Source: Flaccisagitta enflata (Eukaryota > Chaetognatha > Sagittoidea > Aphragmophora). Taken from it: a stretch of 64,000 nucleotides of DNA. Below are positions 12,947 to 23,686 of the stretch, one piece after another. Within the stretch, counting starts at the first letter, position 1, and each line of letters begins with the position of its first letter. A program made the position numbers and the translations under genes. Under the pieces are notes generated by a model, which was not told the DNA's origin, did not search any database, and saw nothing but the letters and a program-made list of their open reading frames with translations. Location of the stretch: contig OZ231126.1 in the NCBI GenBank assembly GCA_965153355.1, forward strand, positions 74,338,001-74,402,000, read 5' to 3'.

Positions 12947-13505
12947 GGGCAGCGGCCCCGAAGGGGTCGATGACCTATGCTTTCATACATATGGGGAATT
13001 TTCTCCTTCTCCCTCTCCATCCCCCCCCCCCAACCCAAATCCTACTGTGAGGCCCAAATACCAGCCTCAAGGTCCAAATCCTATCCTTGAGGCCCAAGTC
13101 CCATTCTTGAGGCCAAAATCTCATTCTTGAGGCCCAAATCCCAGCCTCAAGGCCTAAATCCCAGTTTGAGGCCCAAATTGAAGCCTCGAGGCCCAAAACC
13201 TAACCTCAAGATCCAAATCCTATACACAGGGCCCAAATCCCAGCCTGAAGGCCCTAATCCCAGCCTGAAGACCTAAATCCTAGCCACAAGGCCAAAATCC
13301 CAGTCTCAAGGCCCAAATTCCCACCCAAAATGCCAGCCCTAAGGCCCCAATCCCAATTGCTAAAAGGAGGAGATAATTCCTCATATGTGTGAAAGCATAG
13401 GTCATCGACCCCTTCGGGGCCGCTGCCCTGCTCCCTCCCTCAGCCTTAATCACAACTTACTTGGGCAGGGCACGGGTACGCTGATCATCTAACGCTTTTG
13501 CGACT
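12947..13505 (+). mobile_element. Family B element nested in the inverted-repeat arm
   Basis: Begins GGGCAGCGGCCCCGAAGGGG, has a C-rich stretch, an array of about 20-bp GAGGCCCAAATCCCAGCCTC units, the inverse of the left end at about 13390-13430, and the terminal ATCTAACGCTTTTGCGACT. The left arm of the large repeat has the unoccupied site (near 7950, GGTATGAAAGGGCTGA), so the limits are well defined. Confidence 0.85.
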
Positions 13506-14377
13506 ATTATACCTCAATTGACAATTCTGCCCTCCCAAGCTTCAAATCAACACTGTCAAGCCTCTAATCAACCCTCTCTATTATCAAATCAGCCCTTTCC
13601 AAAGGCCAACAGATTGACTGACAGACTACAATAGATGAACTGACATACACATAATGACTTTTAAACAGATGTAAGGAGCGAAGGAGGTATATAAAGTCAA
13701 AATAAGACTGAAAAAGATGGTGGGAAAATCGCTCCAAATCATCATAATATTGCTCATGTTTGACAAGTCAAAACTCAGCCATTTCTTAACGGATTCACAA
13801 AAAATTTGTGACAGTTTGAAAGAGCTTCAAAAATTCTTTAAAATGGGACCAATCTGGCAATTCTAGCTTAATTTGTTCAAAAGTTACAAGCAAAACAAGT
13901 AAATTGTTCCAAAAATGAGAAAAATTCCACAACCTGGAAACTTGTCCACAATCCCCATGAAATTGCTTATGTTTGACAAGTTATATCTCAGTTGTTTTTG
14001 AACGGATTTACAAAAAATCGGTGACGGTTGGAAAGATCTTGAAGAGATCTTCAAAATGGGACCAATCTGGCATTTCTAGCTTGATTCGTTTAAAAGTTAT
14101 AAGCAAAACAAGGTTGATTGTCCAAAAAATAGGAAAATTCAATGACTTGTACTTCATGAAAGTAAAAAAAGTGAATATTTCAAAAAGCGCTCTGGGAAAT
14201 TTTTTGCACTCATTTGCCATGGATTACACATGGGTTGGACCACCAGAAACCGTCACAAAAGTGGCAGTACTCCTAGTTTAAAGTACAAGGTGCAAATACA
14301 GAGTAGTGTCTGTCCATCTGTCTGTCCATCTGTCTGTCCATCTATCTGTCCCCCCCCAAGGTTCTCAAGCCTCTTTC

Positions 14378-14635
14378 CCATTGAATAACATGGCAAATTG
14401 TCAAAATGCAAACTTCCCATTTAATAACATGGACAATTTTTAAAAATTTTATAAAATGCAAATTTCCTATTGAATAACATGGGAAATTGACAGAATAATA
14501 AAGAATGTGAAATTCTAATTGGATAACATGGAAAATTGACCATTAGTTGAAAAAAATGTGACATTCCCATTAAAAAACATGGAAAATTGATGAGAAATGG
14601 AAAACTTTTATTGAATATCATGGAAAATTGAAGAC
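14378..14635. repeat. Six irregular copies of a unit of about 50 bp
   Basis: Units contain the phrase ATTGAATAACATGGAAAATT and vary in length and spacing. They lie in the right terminal part of the composite family B element. Confidence 0.6.
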
Positions 14636-14883
14636 CTCAGATATGCCCTCTCAGGACAATTAGAAAATTCACCCCTGTGTCTTACAGGACATCAGCCCTT
14701 TGAGGCCGCTGCCCTGATCTCACTCTACTTCTTCAGCTGATCACTCCAAGCAGGGCATCGGGAACCGCTGACCATGAGCGATCCTTGGATGACTTGTTTT
14801 TTTTTATTACCTATTTCTAATTCAGCTTATCATATTTCATTTTCCACAATACTACAGTGAAAACTGACAAGTGAGAGGTACTA

Positions 14884-15218
14884 CTCGACAAAAAAAAAGC
14901 CGCACCCTATTTTGAGTTGATGAATGAGAATAAGAAATCATTTGAACATTTTTCCTCTTAGGTGATTGAAAAGATTTTCAAATTTTCTTTCATTCTAGAC
15001 CATTCCCAGATCTGTATCTCAAACAGTTTAGGAGCTAGAGCTCCTCAATGTATCTTCTAATTTGTAAAAATGCTCATTTTTCAATGGGATTGCAAGCTGA
15101 TAATGGCAGTATTTCTACTCATTCTTATGCCATTTCTAAACGGTCTTAGAATTTAATTATCTTAAAATTCAATATGACAATTTGCTTTTTAAAAGTGCGG
15201 CTTTTTTATTGAGTCGAG
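14884..15218. mobile_element. 335-bp MITE, CTCGAC ends, TA duplication
   Basis: CTCGACAAAAAAAAAGCCGC at the left mirrors GCGGCTTTTTTATTGAGTCG at the right, with TA just outside (14882-14883 and 15219-15220). Non-coding. Located in intron 1 of gene 1, about 450 bases upstream of the second exon. Confidence 0.7.
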
Positions 15219-15508
15219 TAGGATTGACATGCAAGAATGACAGGAGGTGGAGTGAGGATGGACATATGAATTGACGTGTCACAGCCATGAAAATACGGAA
15301 TAGAGAATGATGAGCACATTCAATTCTCAATTTTTTGGCAAGCCGCTACTATATAAACTCACATGGTAGATTTGGAAATAATCATTCTAAAACGTCTTGT
15401 TTCCCCAAATCCCACACTTCCTTTTCTTTTTGCCCCACTGCATTCCTCACTTTGTTGCCCCTATTCCCCTTACCATATCTCTCGCTATATATATGTATAT
15501 ATATTCAT

Positions 15509-15653
<145 letters not shown>

Positions 15654-15668
15654 CCCGTTCCTATTCAG

Positions 15669-15762
15669 GATCCAAGTCCAGCTCATCAAGGTGCTTTCAA
15701 GACCTGGAACTCTTCAGGCTACAAAAATCACTTCAAATTTTCTATACCAAAGCTCCACAAAG
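15669..15762 (+). CDS. Gene 1, second exon in window
   Basis: This 94-base exon lies between acceptor TTCCTATTCAG and donor AAAG|GTGATT. It enters in phase 0, matching the phase-0 end of 3768-3898, and leaves in phase 1. It encodes 31 residues (DPSPAHQGAFKTWNSSGYKN then HFKFSIPKLHK) and a split Glu codon completed by the next exon. Hydrophilic and basic, it would begin the tail just after the membrane segment. The donor is weaker than the others (T at +5). Other frames fail because they reach a stop in the exon at 20543. The intron before it is 11.8 kb, so an undetected exon in between cannot be excluded. Confidence 0.6.
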
Positions 15763-15792
15763 GTGATTAAAAAACTGTGTGCCAAATAAGTA

Positions 15793-15992
15793 AACAAGGC
15801 CGGATACACGGCTACCCCAGTCGCGTGCGGGTGGGCAGGGGCCATAATTGAGGTCAGTGGAACATTTGGGCAGGAGCAATAAGGCCAAAACCCCCATTAA
15901 CGCCAAAAAAGTAAAGTGTGACGGACCGACGGACGGACCGACGGACCGACGGACGGACAAAGCGGGGTGTAGAGTCGCGCAGCACGCGACTA
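15793..15992 (+). mobile_element. Family A hairpin element, complete
   Basis: Left end AACAAGGCCGGATACACGG, subterminal CCCAGTCGCGTGC, a GACGGACC repeat tract and the hairpin end AGTCGCGCAGCACGCGACT running into A residues. A second degenerate tail (ACAAAGTGGGTGTAGAATCT, then a TTGCAGCATGCAA hairpin) follows to about 16056. It begins only 30 bases after the exon at 15669-15762. Confidence 0.85.
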
Positions 15993-16056
15993 AAAAAAGG
16001 ATGGACAAAACAATGGACAAAGTGGGTGTAGAATCTTGCAGCATGCAACAAAAAAC

Positions 16057-16484
16057 TATGATAGACGAGCGATAGAGGGAAGGCTAGTAAGAACAAGAAT
16101 GTCGTCTGATTCGGTCTGAATACAATAAATGGTCAACCAAGAAAGTGTTATGAATCTTAACAAGCTGGTCGGGAGGGGGGGGGGTTGAGAAATATGGGAG
16201 AATGAAAATTTTGACGTGGTCATGAAAGGGAATTTATTATGCAGTGAAAGACAGACACAAAAAATGAAAAAATAAAAAATAAGTAGGAAAAAACACAGCA
16301 TGGAGGGAAATCTATTAGCAATCAAAAAAAACCAAAAAGCAGGAAAATAATTGCAAAGGAGGAAAGCGATGAAAGAAGGGATTAAGAGGTAAAAATTTGG
16401 AAAAAATTTCTAAGACGATACAGGGGTTTCCCCGCTTGGGCGAAGCTTTAATTCAAGTAGATTCGGGTTGAAATGTATAAGACC
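16057..16484. other. Intronic purine-rich DNA, nothing assigned
   Basis: AG-rich, low-information sequence in intron 2 of gene 1 with no element ends and no splice-bounded frame that I can support. Confidence 0.4.
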
Positions 16485-16582
16485 CAGCCCTCACCTAGCC
16501 CTAACGCTAGCACTAACCCTAACCCTAACCCTAAAACCACCCCCAACCCCAACCTTAACCCTAACCCTACCCCTAACCCTAA
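16485..16582. repeat. Interstitial telomere-like (CCCTAA)n
   Basis: A degenerate run of CCCTAA/CCCCAA units over about 98 bases, the complement of the common animal telomere repeat TTAGGG. It is internal, so it is an interstitial remnant rather than a chromosome end. Confidence 0.85.
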
Positions 16583-16812
16583 ATAAAAAAACCACTTAGA
16601 AAGTCAGTAAAACAAAAGACATCACCGAATTCGAAAACAGTACCAAAAATGTTATGAGAATGGGGCAGGGGGGATCAAGAAGATAATAAGAGGCAAAGAC
16701 AAAATGAAGAGAGACAAACAATGGAAAGAGACAAAGTAAAAGAGAGAGACACAGGAAAGAGATAAAGAGGCAAAGCTTGAGCCAAGGATGGCAAGGAATT
16801 AAAAATGAAACG

Positions 16813-17020
16813 AGTGACGTAGGGTCACAATATCATTGGGCACGGTTGGGCAGGGGCGTCCAATCCACATCCACGCCCCAACCCCCAACACACACCCAAA
16901 CATTAAAAAAAAAAAGTATCTCAAATGTTCGTTTCCCCACTTTTCGACTTTATCATTACCAATGGATGGATGGATGGACGGACGGACAAAGCCTCTTATA
17001 GAGTTGCGTGCCCGCAACTA
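16813..17020 (+). mobile_element. Family A variant (C-type left end)
   Basis: The left side reads GTGACGTAGGGTCACAATAT, as in the copies at 31998 and 32704, then GGGCAGGGGCGTCCAATCCA, a TGGATGGATGGACGGACGG tract and the hairpin end AGTTGCGTGCCCGCAACT followed by A residues. The stem differs from the AGTCGCG type but pairs fully. Confidence 0.7.
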
Positions 17021-17257
17021 AAAAAGGTACAAATGAAAAGAAAAAAATATAAGGGAGAAGGAAAAATGAAACCAGAAAAAAGGGTAATGAAGATATGAGA
17101 AAATCTTCCAGGGGTGTATAATAGTTGAGTCACCTTTGATTTTGATTTTCTCTTTTCTCTTTCACATTTGGTTTCCATTCCCATTTCCAAACCCATTGAA
17201 AATCCCCAACCCCCTCCCCCAATTATCCCTCAAATATAGAGATAGAGGAATAATCTG

Positions 17258-18207
17258 GATAATTACGACAAGAGAGATGGGGGAAAAAGCTAGGCGATTA
17301 TGGTGGAGAGGGTTGCCGGGTGAAGGGGATGTAAGCGCAGCAATTATGGCGAGAGAGATGGAGAGATTCGGCTCGGCGATTATGGTGGAGAGGGTTGCCG
17401 GGTGAAGGGGATGTAAGCGCAGCAATTATGGCGAGAGAGATGGAGAGATTCGGCTCGGCAATTATGGTGGAGAGGGTTGCCGGGTGAAGGGGATGTAAGC
17501 GCAGCAATTATGGCGAGAGAGATGGAGAGATTCGGCTCGGCGATTATGGTGGAGAGGGTTGCCGGGTGAAGGGGATGTAAGCGCAGCAATTATGGCGAGA
17601 GAGATGGAGAGATTCGGCTCGGCGATTATGGTGGAGAGGGTTGCCGGGTGAAGGGGATGTAAGCGCAGCAATTATGGCGAGAGATGTGGAGAGATTCGGC
17701 TTGGAGATTATGGTGGAGAGGGTTGCCGGGTGAAGGGGATGTAAGCGCAGCAATTATGGCGAAAGAGATGGAGAGATTCGGCTCGGCGATTATGGTGGAG
17801 AGGGTTGCCGGGTGAAGGGGATGTAAGCGCAGCAATTATGGCGAGAGAGATGGAGAGATTCGGCTCGGTGATTATGGTGGAGAGGGTTGCCGGGTGAAGG
17901 GGATGTAAGCGCAGCAATTATGGCGAGAGATGTGGAGAGATTCGGCTCGGCGATTATGGTGGAGAGGGTTGCCGGGTGAAGGGGATGTAAGCGCAGCAAT
18001 TATGGCGAAAGAGATGGAGAGATTCGGCTCGGCGATTATGGTGGAGAGGGTTGCCGGGTGAAGGGGATGTAAGCGCAGCAATTATGGCGAGAGAGATGGA
18101 GAGATTTGGCGCGGCGATTATGGTGGAGAGGGTTGCCGGGTGAAGGGGATGTAAACGCAGCAATTATGGCGAGAGAGATGGAGAGATTCGGCTCGGCGAT
18201 TATGGCG
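17258..18207. repeat. 82-bp minisatellite, about 11 copies
   Basis: Consecutive 82-base units contain GGTGGAGAGGGTTGCCGGGT and GGATGTAAGCGCAGCAATTA. Units are nearly identical, with a few shared variants (GAGATG/GATGTG, CGCGG) that recur in alternate copies. Because 82 is not a multiple of three, open minus-strand frames repeat every 82 bases; they are artefacts. It lies in intron 2 of gene 1. Confidence 0.95.
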
Positions 18208-18545
18208 ACCATTTCCTACAATGTATGGAGCCATTAAATGGAGCCCCAGAAATTTCAAAGATAAATCTTCAATTGCAAATTTCTGTTTTCCTCTCGGCAG
18301 ATTCTAATCTTCTCAAAATAATTTGTCTTCCTTCCAATTTTGTCTCCCAGATCCTCCGTACTATTTTCCCTTCTTTTTCCATACCTACCTCTCCTTTTGA
18401 ACAGCTTGCCCTCATCGTTCCCCCATCTGAATCATTTCCATCCCTATGATTCAAACGATTTTCATACCTTTTCTACTCACTTTTTGCCCTCAATCTCTTT
18501 CTCTTCCTTTCACTTTCTTTTTGTCTTTTGTCTTTCCCTCTTTCT

Positions 18546-18549
<4 letters not shown>

Positions 18550-18637
<88 letters not shown>

Positions 18638-18668
18638 TCACTCTCTCTCTCTCTCTCTCTTTCTCTCT
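18550..18668 (+). repeat. (CT)n tract upstream of exon 3
   Basis: About 119 bases of CT with two CACTC interruptions, ending 25 bases before the exon at 18694. Confidence 0.95.
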
Positions 18669-18693
18669 TCATTTTTTCCATTGCGTTCCACAG

Positions 18694-18738
18694 AATCAAC
18701 TCTGTCCTCTTCAAGAAACGATCTCGTTCGATTCCAAA
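18694..18738 (+). CDS. Gene 1, third exon in window (45 nt)
   Basis: A small exon between acceptor TTGCGTTCCACAG and a strong donor AAA|GTGAGT. It enters and leaves in phase 1 (length 45, divisible by three) and encodes STLSSSRNDLVRFQ plus two split codons, Ser/Arg-rich. In the alternative phase the message would run into a stop in the next exon, so the assigned frame is the only open one. As a symmetric 1-1 exon it could be skipped without changing the frame. The intron after it (1,804 bases) contains another CT tract, but no exon that fits the phase. Confidence 0.65.
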
Positions 18739-18910
18739 GTGAGTTGCGATAATAGAATTGCAGATTGGTTATTGCCCAGGTCACAACACTCATATGAAAG
18801 AGAGTTACGCTGTTTGATTGTGTGACCTCGACCTGGCGCTAGAGGGCGTTCTGTGAGAGCAGTGGCTGAGTGCAGTTGGACAAAATAAAGACGTACCTTG
18901 ATCTTAGATA

Positions 18911-19084
18911 AACAAGGCCTGATACTCGGCGCGTGCTGGTGGGCAGGGGCCGTATTTGAGGTAACTAGAGCATTTGGGCAGGAGCAGAAAGGGCAAAGAC
19001 CATAGAAAAACTAAAAAAAACGTGATGGACTGACTAATGGACAGACAAACAAAGTGAGGCGTAGAGTCGCGTAGCATGGAACTA
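18911..19084 (+). mobile_element. Family A hairpin element
   Basis: AACAAGGCCTGATACTCGGC at the left, GGGCAGGGGCCGTATTTGAG inside, and AGTCGCGTAGCATGGAACTA at the right, where the stem has decayed. Located in intron 3 of gene 1. A truncated inverted copy (hairpin AGTTGCGGACACGCGACT) follows at 19270-19355. Confidence 0.75.
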
Positions 19085-19482
19085 AAAACCAAAAGAATAT
19101 TGAAGCAAGCATACAAACGAAAAAACACTAAAAGCGTATATTATACTTGACTTTAAGCTTAATGTGATCATCTAGATTGCAATCATTATTTCAAATCAAT
19201 TGCTTATGTCTTCTGTCGTTTGCTATAATTTCAATTGATTCATTGGCCATAACATAACCAACCCTTTCTAGTTGCGGACACGCGACTATACACGTTTCTA
19301 TGTTGGTCCGTCAATACATCAGTTCGTCAGTTGATTGGTTCGTTGGTCCGTCAGTCGGCCTAAGATATCATTAAAATAAGAAAATGCGAATTACTGTCGT
19401 ACTGCCTTTGACAACCGTTCGCGACTTTTGTCCTGTGTTGGACTTTTAACTGATATGTGAGGCGTTCCATCCTATTGCCATT

Positions 19483-19571
<89 letters not shown>
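19483..19571 (+). repeat. (CT)n tract, intron 3
   Basis: About 89 bases of pure CT followed by TTGCTAG, which looks like an acceptor. The sequence beyond it does not continue gene 1 in phase. Confidence 0.95.
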
Positions 19572-19573
<2 letters not shown>

Positions 19574-20283
19574 CTAGATCTTCCTAGGACATAATAATAA
19601 CCTCGGCAAAGAGAAAGAAATAAGGAAAGCAATGAATAAAGGGTAATAATGGTGATAATGTAGAAATAGGATCGAAGCCCCTTTCAACTTTTACGACCAA
19701 TAAAATCTTGTGGAATTTCTTCTCACCCCATCCTCCTCCTTCTCCTCCTCCTCCTCCTCCTCTCCTCTCTCAAAGGAGTTACGACCCCGTAAAGAATGGC
19801 AAATGAAAGAGGTGGAAAAAAAGGAAAGAATGAGGTTAAGAATAAAATGGATAGGAACTGCGAACAGGGTTGGACTTGTGAATGTGAATTATTATGACAA
19901 CCAGCCAAGTGTAACAAAGCATCTAATAGTTAAAACGTCAAATTTTGTAGGTAGAGAAACGAGTAAAAGGGGAAAGGGAGAAAAAAGGAGAGACTCACAA
20001 ATCTATTTAATGCACGACTACCCTAGTCGTGGGTTGTCACTGCCCTTCCTCATCCGCACGCGTCTAGCGTAAATAGTAGTTACGTATCTAACCTTGTTAC
20101 AGGCAATAAAGATAACAACTGAATGACAAAGAGCACGTGTTTCAATGAGTTTTATTTCCCGTTAGTTTCTTTTATGCGCTTCAATAAAGTGGATATGTAT
20201 TTTTCATTTACTTTTTGGTATACAAAAATCTTTTTTTGAATTGATATCATCATTGTTTTTCTTTCCTCTGGCTCTGTCTGTCT
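19572..20283. other. Intron 3 remainder with family A fragment
   Basis: Mixed DNA including TCCTCC repeats (19728-19765) and a decayed family A fragment at about 20010-20098 (CTACCCTAGTCGTGGG ... CTAACCTTGTTAC). No supported exon. Confidence 0.45.
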
Positions 20284-20538
<255 letters not shown>

Positions 20539-20542
20539 AAAG

Positions 20543-20845
20543 GCGTTGTGCCGGTAGAAGAGACATTTGGAACTCCTGATGGAACTGCTGGAATGGCGAC
20601 TCTTGGAAGCCACATGACACACCTGAGTCACGTGACTTCCGGTAGTCAAACGACCCGCCCACATCACATGACAGTATCACATGAGGAGGAGGAGGAGCAA
20701 GAGGAGCGGCTTAGTCACGTGACATGGAGGAGACCAACAGCGGCGGCGGCAACAACACCTGCCGTCATGGTTCCCAGGGTCTTTTCAATCAGCAATAACA
20801 ACAACAACAACAACAATGAGATTAAGGCCGAATCTTACCTCGCGG
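20543..20845 (+). CDS. Gene 1, fourth exon in window
   Basis: This 303-base symmetric 1-1 exon has an acceptor GTTAAAG (20536-20542), directly after the CT tract, and donor GCGG|GTGAGA. It encodes about 101 residues: VVPVEETFGTPDGTAGMATL, then His/Ser/Thr-rich SH(M/V)T repeats, an acidic HEEEEEQEER block, AAAATTPAV, a poly-Asn run of eight and a NEIKAESYLA end. The tail is low complexity and probably disordered. An in-frame alternative acceptor (GGTAG at 20553-20557) would remove five codons. The exon is bounded by CT upstream and AG downstream. Two perfect GTCACGTGAC palindromes lie within the coding sequence. The AAAG acceptor is not ideal, which is the main doubt. Confidence 0.65.
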
Positions 20846-20851
20846 GTGAGA

Positions 20852-20856
<5 letters not shown>

Positions 20857-20942
<86 letters not shown>
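20857..20942. repeat. (AG)n tract just after exon 4
   Basis: About 86 bases of pure AG starting 11 bases after the exon end. Complementary to the CT tract on the other side of the exon. Confidence 0.95.
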
Positions 20943-20944
<2 letters not shown>

Positions 20945-21133
20945 GTGGGCGCACAAGGAAAAAAAAGTAAAATGCAACGTTGCATCAGTAGTCAGCCTAA
21001 GGATAGGGATAATGCATCTAAATTAAATTGAAACGCTGATGTCACATATAAAGATGCTGAAGAAGATGATAGATGAGAATTGGATCATTCAAGTCAGACC
21101 TCTTTTCCTTGTTTCTTCTGGTTTTTATTTTTT

Positions 21134-21288
21134 AGTCGCGTGCTACGCGACTCTACACCCTGCTATGTCGGTCCGTCCATCGGTCCGTCGGTCTGTCCAT
21201 CCGTCCATCCGTCACACTTTACTTTTTTTGGGGTTTTTGCGGTCTCTGGCCTCACTGCTCCTGCCCAAAACGTGTATCCGGCCTTGTT
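21134..21288 (-). mobile_element. Family A hairpin element
   Basis: T-run then the hairpin AGTCGCGTGCTACGCGACT, a GTCGGTCCGTCCATCGGTCC tract and a GTGTATCCGGCCTTGTT end. The internal inverted repeat near the right end is deleted. A family B remnant (GGGCTGATTTGAGGTCTGAG to CGGGGCCGCGGCTC) abuts it at 21297-21378. Confidence 0.8.
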
Positions 21289-21500
21289 TTTTTTAAAGGG
21301 CTGATTTGAGGTCTGAGAGGGCTGAAATGGGGCCTGATAAGGCTGATAGTGGGTCTCCGGGGCCGCGGCTCAAGAAACAAAGGAGAGACATTCTTCTCAC
21401 AGAAAAAGCCGAAAAGGACTGACTGTAATCAACCGCAAGACTGAACAAGACCGAAAAGAATTTGAAAGAATATATACGTACAGCGAAAAAAAGATTGAAG

Positions 21501-21504
<4 letters not shown>

Positions 21505-21560
<56 letters not shown>
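21505..21560. repeat. (AG)n microsatellite
   Basis: About 56 bases of AG in intron 4 of gene 1. From 21561 to 22145 I see no recognisable feature. Confidence 0.9.
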
Positions 21561-22145
21561 AAGGGAATGACAATGATCATTCAGGCAATTGCATGTTCAT
21601 GAGAGAACTCTTAACAGAATCTCGCGTTTCCCATTAGGAGTCACGAAAGTTGATTAGTAGCACCTGTACAGTTGATTACAGTGAAAGCACTCTAGAACTG
21701 GGCCAACACTCTGTAAGAATAACACGCGCCATCTCTTTTTAGTCACTCTATACCTCACTGTGTGGGTCAGTTGGTCCGTTTCTTGCAATTTCTTCTGCTA
21801 ACGAAAATGACCAACTCTATATAAATAGGCACAATAATTGAGAGGAAATTCTTGTTTGCATATTCTCCCCTTGCCCGACCCACTTAGCCCAACCCGATTC
21901 CCGCCATGCCCAAATCCCATGCCCTGTCCCTTGGTTTAACTTATCTATTCTCTCTTCATTTAGCATCAAAATAACATCTCCATTATTAATTATTCATACA
22001 TCATTTTTTTTTCCAGGGGTGTATATTACTGAGTCACTTTTGATTTTTTACCCCCCCCCCCTGCCTTTGATTTTCTTCCCCACTGCGCGTCGCGTCATGT
22101 TTTTATATTTATGATTTTCTTCCCCTATAGCAATAAAATAAAGTA

Positions 22146-22320
22146 CAGTAGGACCCCGCCACATTGGTCCCATTGGGACTGAAGATCTTCCACCTTTATC
22201 TCAGGATAACCTTTAAAGAGAGGTGAAATCCAATTAAAAACTACCATTTGGGACCTTGAAATATTGACCTTTATTGATAGGGAACCTTTAAAAGCGGGCT
22301 GTTATTGCGAGGTTCCACTG
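22146..22320. mobile_element. Tigger-like MITE, 175 bp
   Basis: Ends CAGTAGGACCCCGCC and, on the other strand, CAGTGGAACCTCGC are flanked by TA (22144-22145 and 22321-22322). This matches the CAGT..CCTCG ends typical of pogo/Tigger MITEs. Non-coding, in intron 4 of gene 1. Confidence 0.8.
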
Positions 22321-22464
22321 TAGTTAAGGTTTAAATAGTGTTAAATTGTGTTATACTAATTGTCTTTTATGATTTGGTTCCCCAACTCAATAATATACAG
22401 GCCTGTTTTTATCCACATCTAGTTTTATGTTTCGATGGATTCACTTCCATTCCATCTCTTTTTT

Positions 22465-22622
22465 AGTTGCGGACACGCAACTCTATAAGAGGCTTTGTCC
22501 GTCCGTCTGTCCGTCCGTCCGTCCGTCGGTTGGTCCGTCACGCTCGAGTTGAAAAGTGGGAAAACGCGTATTTCCGCCCCTGCCCACCCGTCCGCAACTG
22601 ATGGCCGTGTATCCGGCCTTGT
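22465..22622 (-). mobile_element. Family A hairpin element, AGTTGCG stem type
   Basis: Hairpin AGTTGCGGACACGCAACT, then CTATAAGAGGCTTTGTCCGT and GTCCGTCC repeats, the CTGCCCACCCGTCCGCAACT subterminal inverted repeat and the GTATCCGGCCTTGTT end. The subterminal repeat changes with the stem, staying complementary. A fragment with an AGTCGC..GCGACT stem follows at about 22666-22742. Confidence 0.85.
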
Positions 22623-22901
22623 TTCAATCTCATATTTCAATCTCATCTATGATTCCTTTTGCAGTCGCCAGTCTGCGACTGAGCCATTTTTTCAGTCGGT
22701 CCGTCTGTTGGTTGGTCCGTTGTATGGTCACATTTGTCGAACATAAGCCCGTAATCGCTCCATTACTACTGGCAGTGCCAGCATGCATTTGCGGCCTTCA
22801 TCAGCACTACCTCTTCCCGATCACACTCCACTTAAGTGTTTATTTTGTATGCGACAGTATGTCTCTAGTCTCTGTTGAACAGTTGTCCAAAATGTGTTCT
22901 C

Positions 22902-22962
22902 AGTTGCGGACATGCAACTGTTTAAGAGGCTTTGTCCGTTTGTCAAGCCGTCGGTTTGTCAT
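22902..22962 (-). mobile_element. Truncated family A element
   Basis: Hairpin AGTTGCGGACATGCAACT followed by TTTAAGAGGCTTTGTCCGTT, cut short by the next element. Confidence 0.65.
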
Positions 22963-22982
22963 GCTTTTGTTGTTCTTTTTTT

Positions 22983-23187
22983 AGTCGCGTGCTACGCGAC
23001 TCTACACCCCGCTTTGTCGGTCCGTCGGTCCGTCCGTCCGTCCGTCCGTCGGTCCGTCACATTTTACTTTTTTTGTTTTTTTTTGCGGTCTTTGGCCTCA
23101 CTGCTCCTGCCCAAGAGATCAAGTGACCTCAAATAGGGCCCCTGCCCAACAGCATGCGACTGGGGTAGCCGTGTATCCGGCCTTGTT
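22983..23187 (-). mobile_element. Family A hairpin element, complete
   Basis: Hairpin AGTCGCGTGCTACGCGACT after a T-run, a GTCCGTCC array, CAGCATGCGACTGGGGTAGC and the GTATCCGGCCTTGTT end. Very similar to 21134-21288 but with the internal part retained. Confidence 0.85.
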
Positions 23188-23584
23188 CTTCGTATCCTTG
23201 GATTTATTCGCACATATTATTTCTAGTTTCTTTAGAGACTCTTTTAAAACCTGATCCAATATCTCCAACTTCTCACGCGATCACTCTGTTGGATTCATTT
23301 TGGATGTATAAGCAGTAAAACAAATCACAAGAAAAGTCAATTTCAACTTTAAGTAAAAATGTTGTTAGAACCTTTTTCCATTTTCCCTGTAATTAAAAAT
23401 TCAAGTTTCATTTTCTTCTTCGGTTTTCCGAAAGTTTTTCTCATTTTTAGTTCCCTTTTTTCCCCAAACACTATCAACAATTCAATTTTTTTCACACAAC
23501 TTTCTCCTTGTCTTTTCCTTCTTCCTCTTTCTCTCGGTCCGTTTGTCTCTGTCTGCCTCTACCTGATTTCCGTGCTAGTCTGTC

Positions 23585-23588
<4 letters not shown>

Positions 23589-23680
<92 letters not shown>
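23589..23680 (+). repeat. (CT)n tract abutting exon 5 acceptor
   Basis: About 92 bases of pure CT, then TTCACAG. The acceptor AG is at 23685-23686. Confidence 0.95.
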
Positions 23681-23682
<2 letters not shown>

Positions 23683-23686
23683 ACAG

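Larger units (their letters stand above)
7010..14794 (+). mobile_element. 7.8-kb composite family B element / giant inverted repeat
   Basis: The left end is GGGCAGCGGTCCCAAAGGGC at 7010. The right end is the GGAACCGCTGACCATGAGCG type ending in a hairpin plus GACT at 14794. Inside, 7150-8735 reappears inverted as three blocks: 14310-13506, 12946-12786 and 11860-11225. Two later insertions split the right arm (12947-13505 and 11861-12785). The spacer (about 8736-11224) holds a Tigger-like MITE plus arrays of about 20-bp units of the type GGCCTGAGAGGGCAGATTT. Open frames in it, such as 7764-8045 with LRYERAE-type heptads, come from the tandem units and are not genes. It lies entirely in intron 1 of gene 1. 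Confidence 0.7.

Noticed and set aside
17162-18163. Series of 69-residue minus-strand frames (LRLHPLHPATLSTII)
   Set aside because: They repeat every 82 bases as translations of the minisatellite.
19572-19650. Possible exon after the CT tract ending TTGCTAG at 19577
   Set aside because: It would need phase 1 to follow the exon at 18694-18738, and in that phase it meets TAA within six codons; only phase 0 is open, which does not fit.
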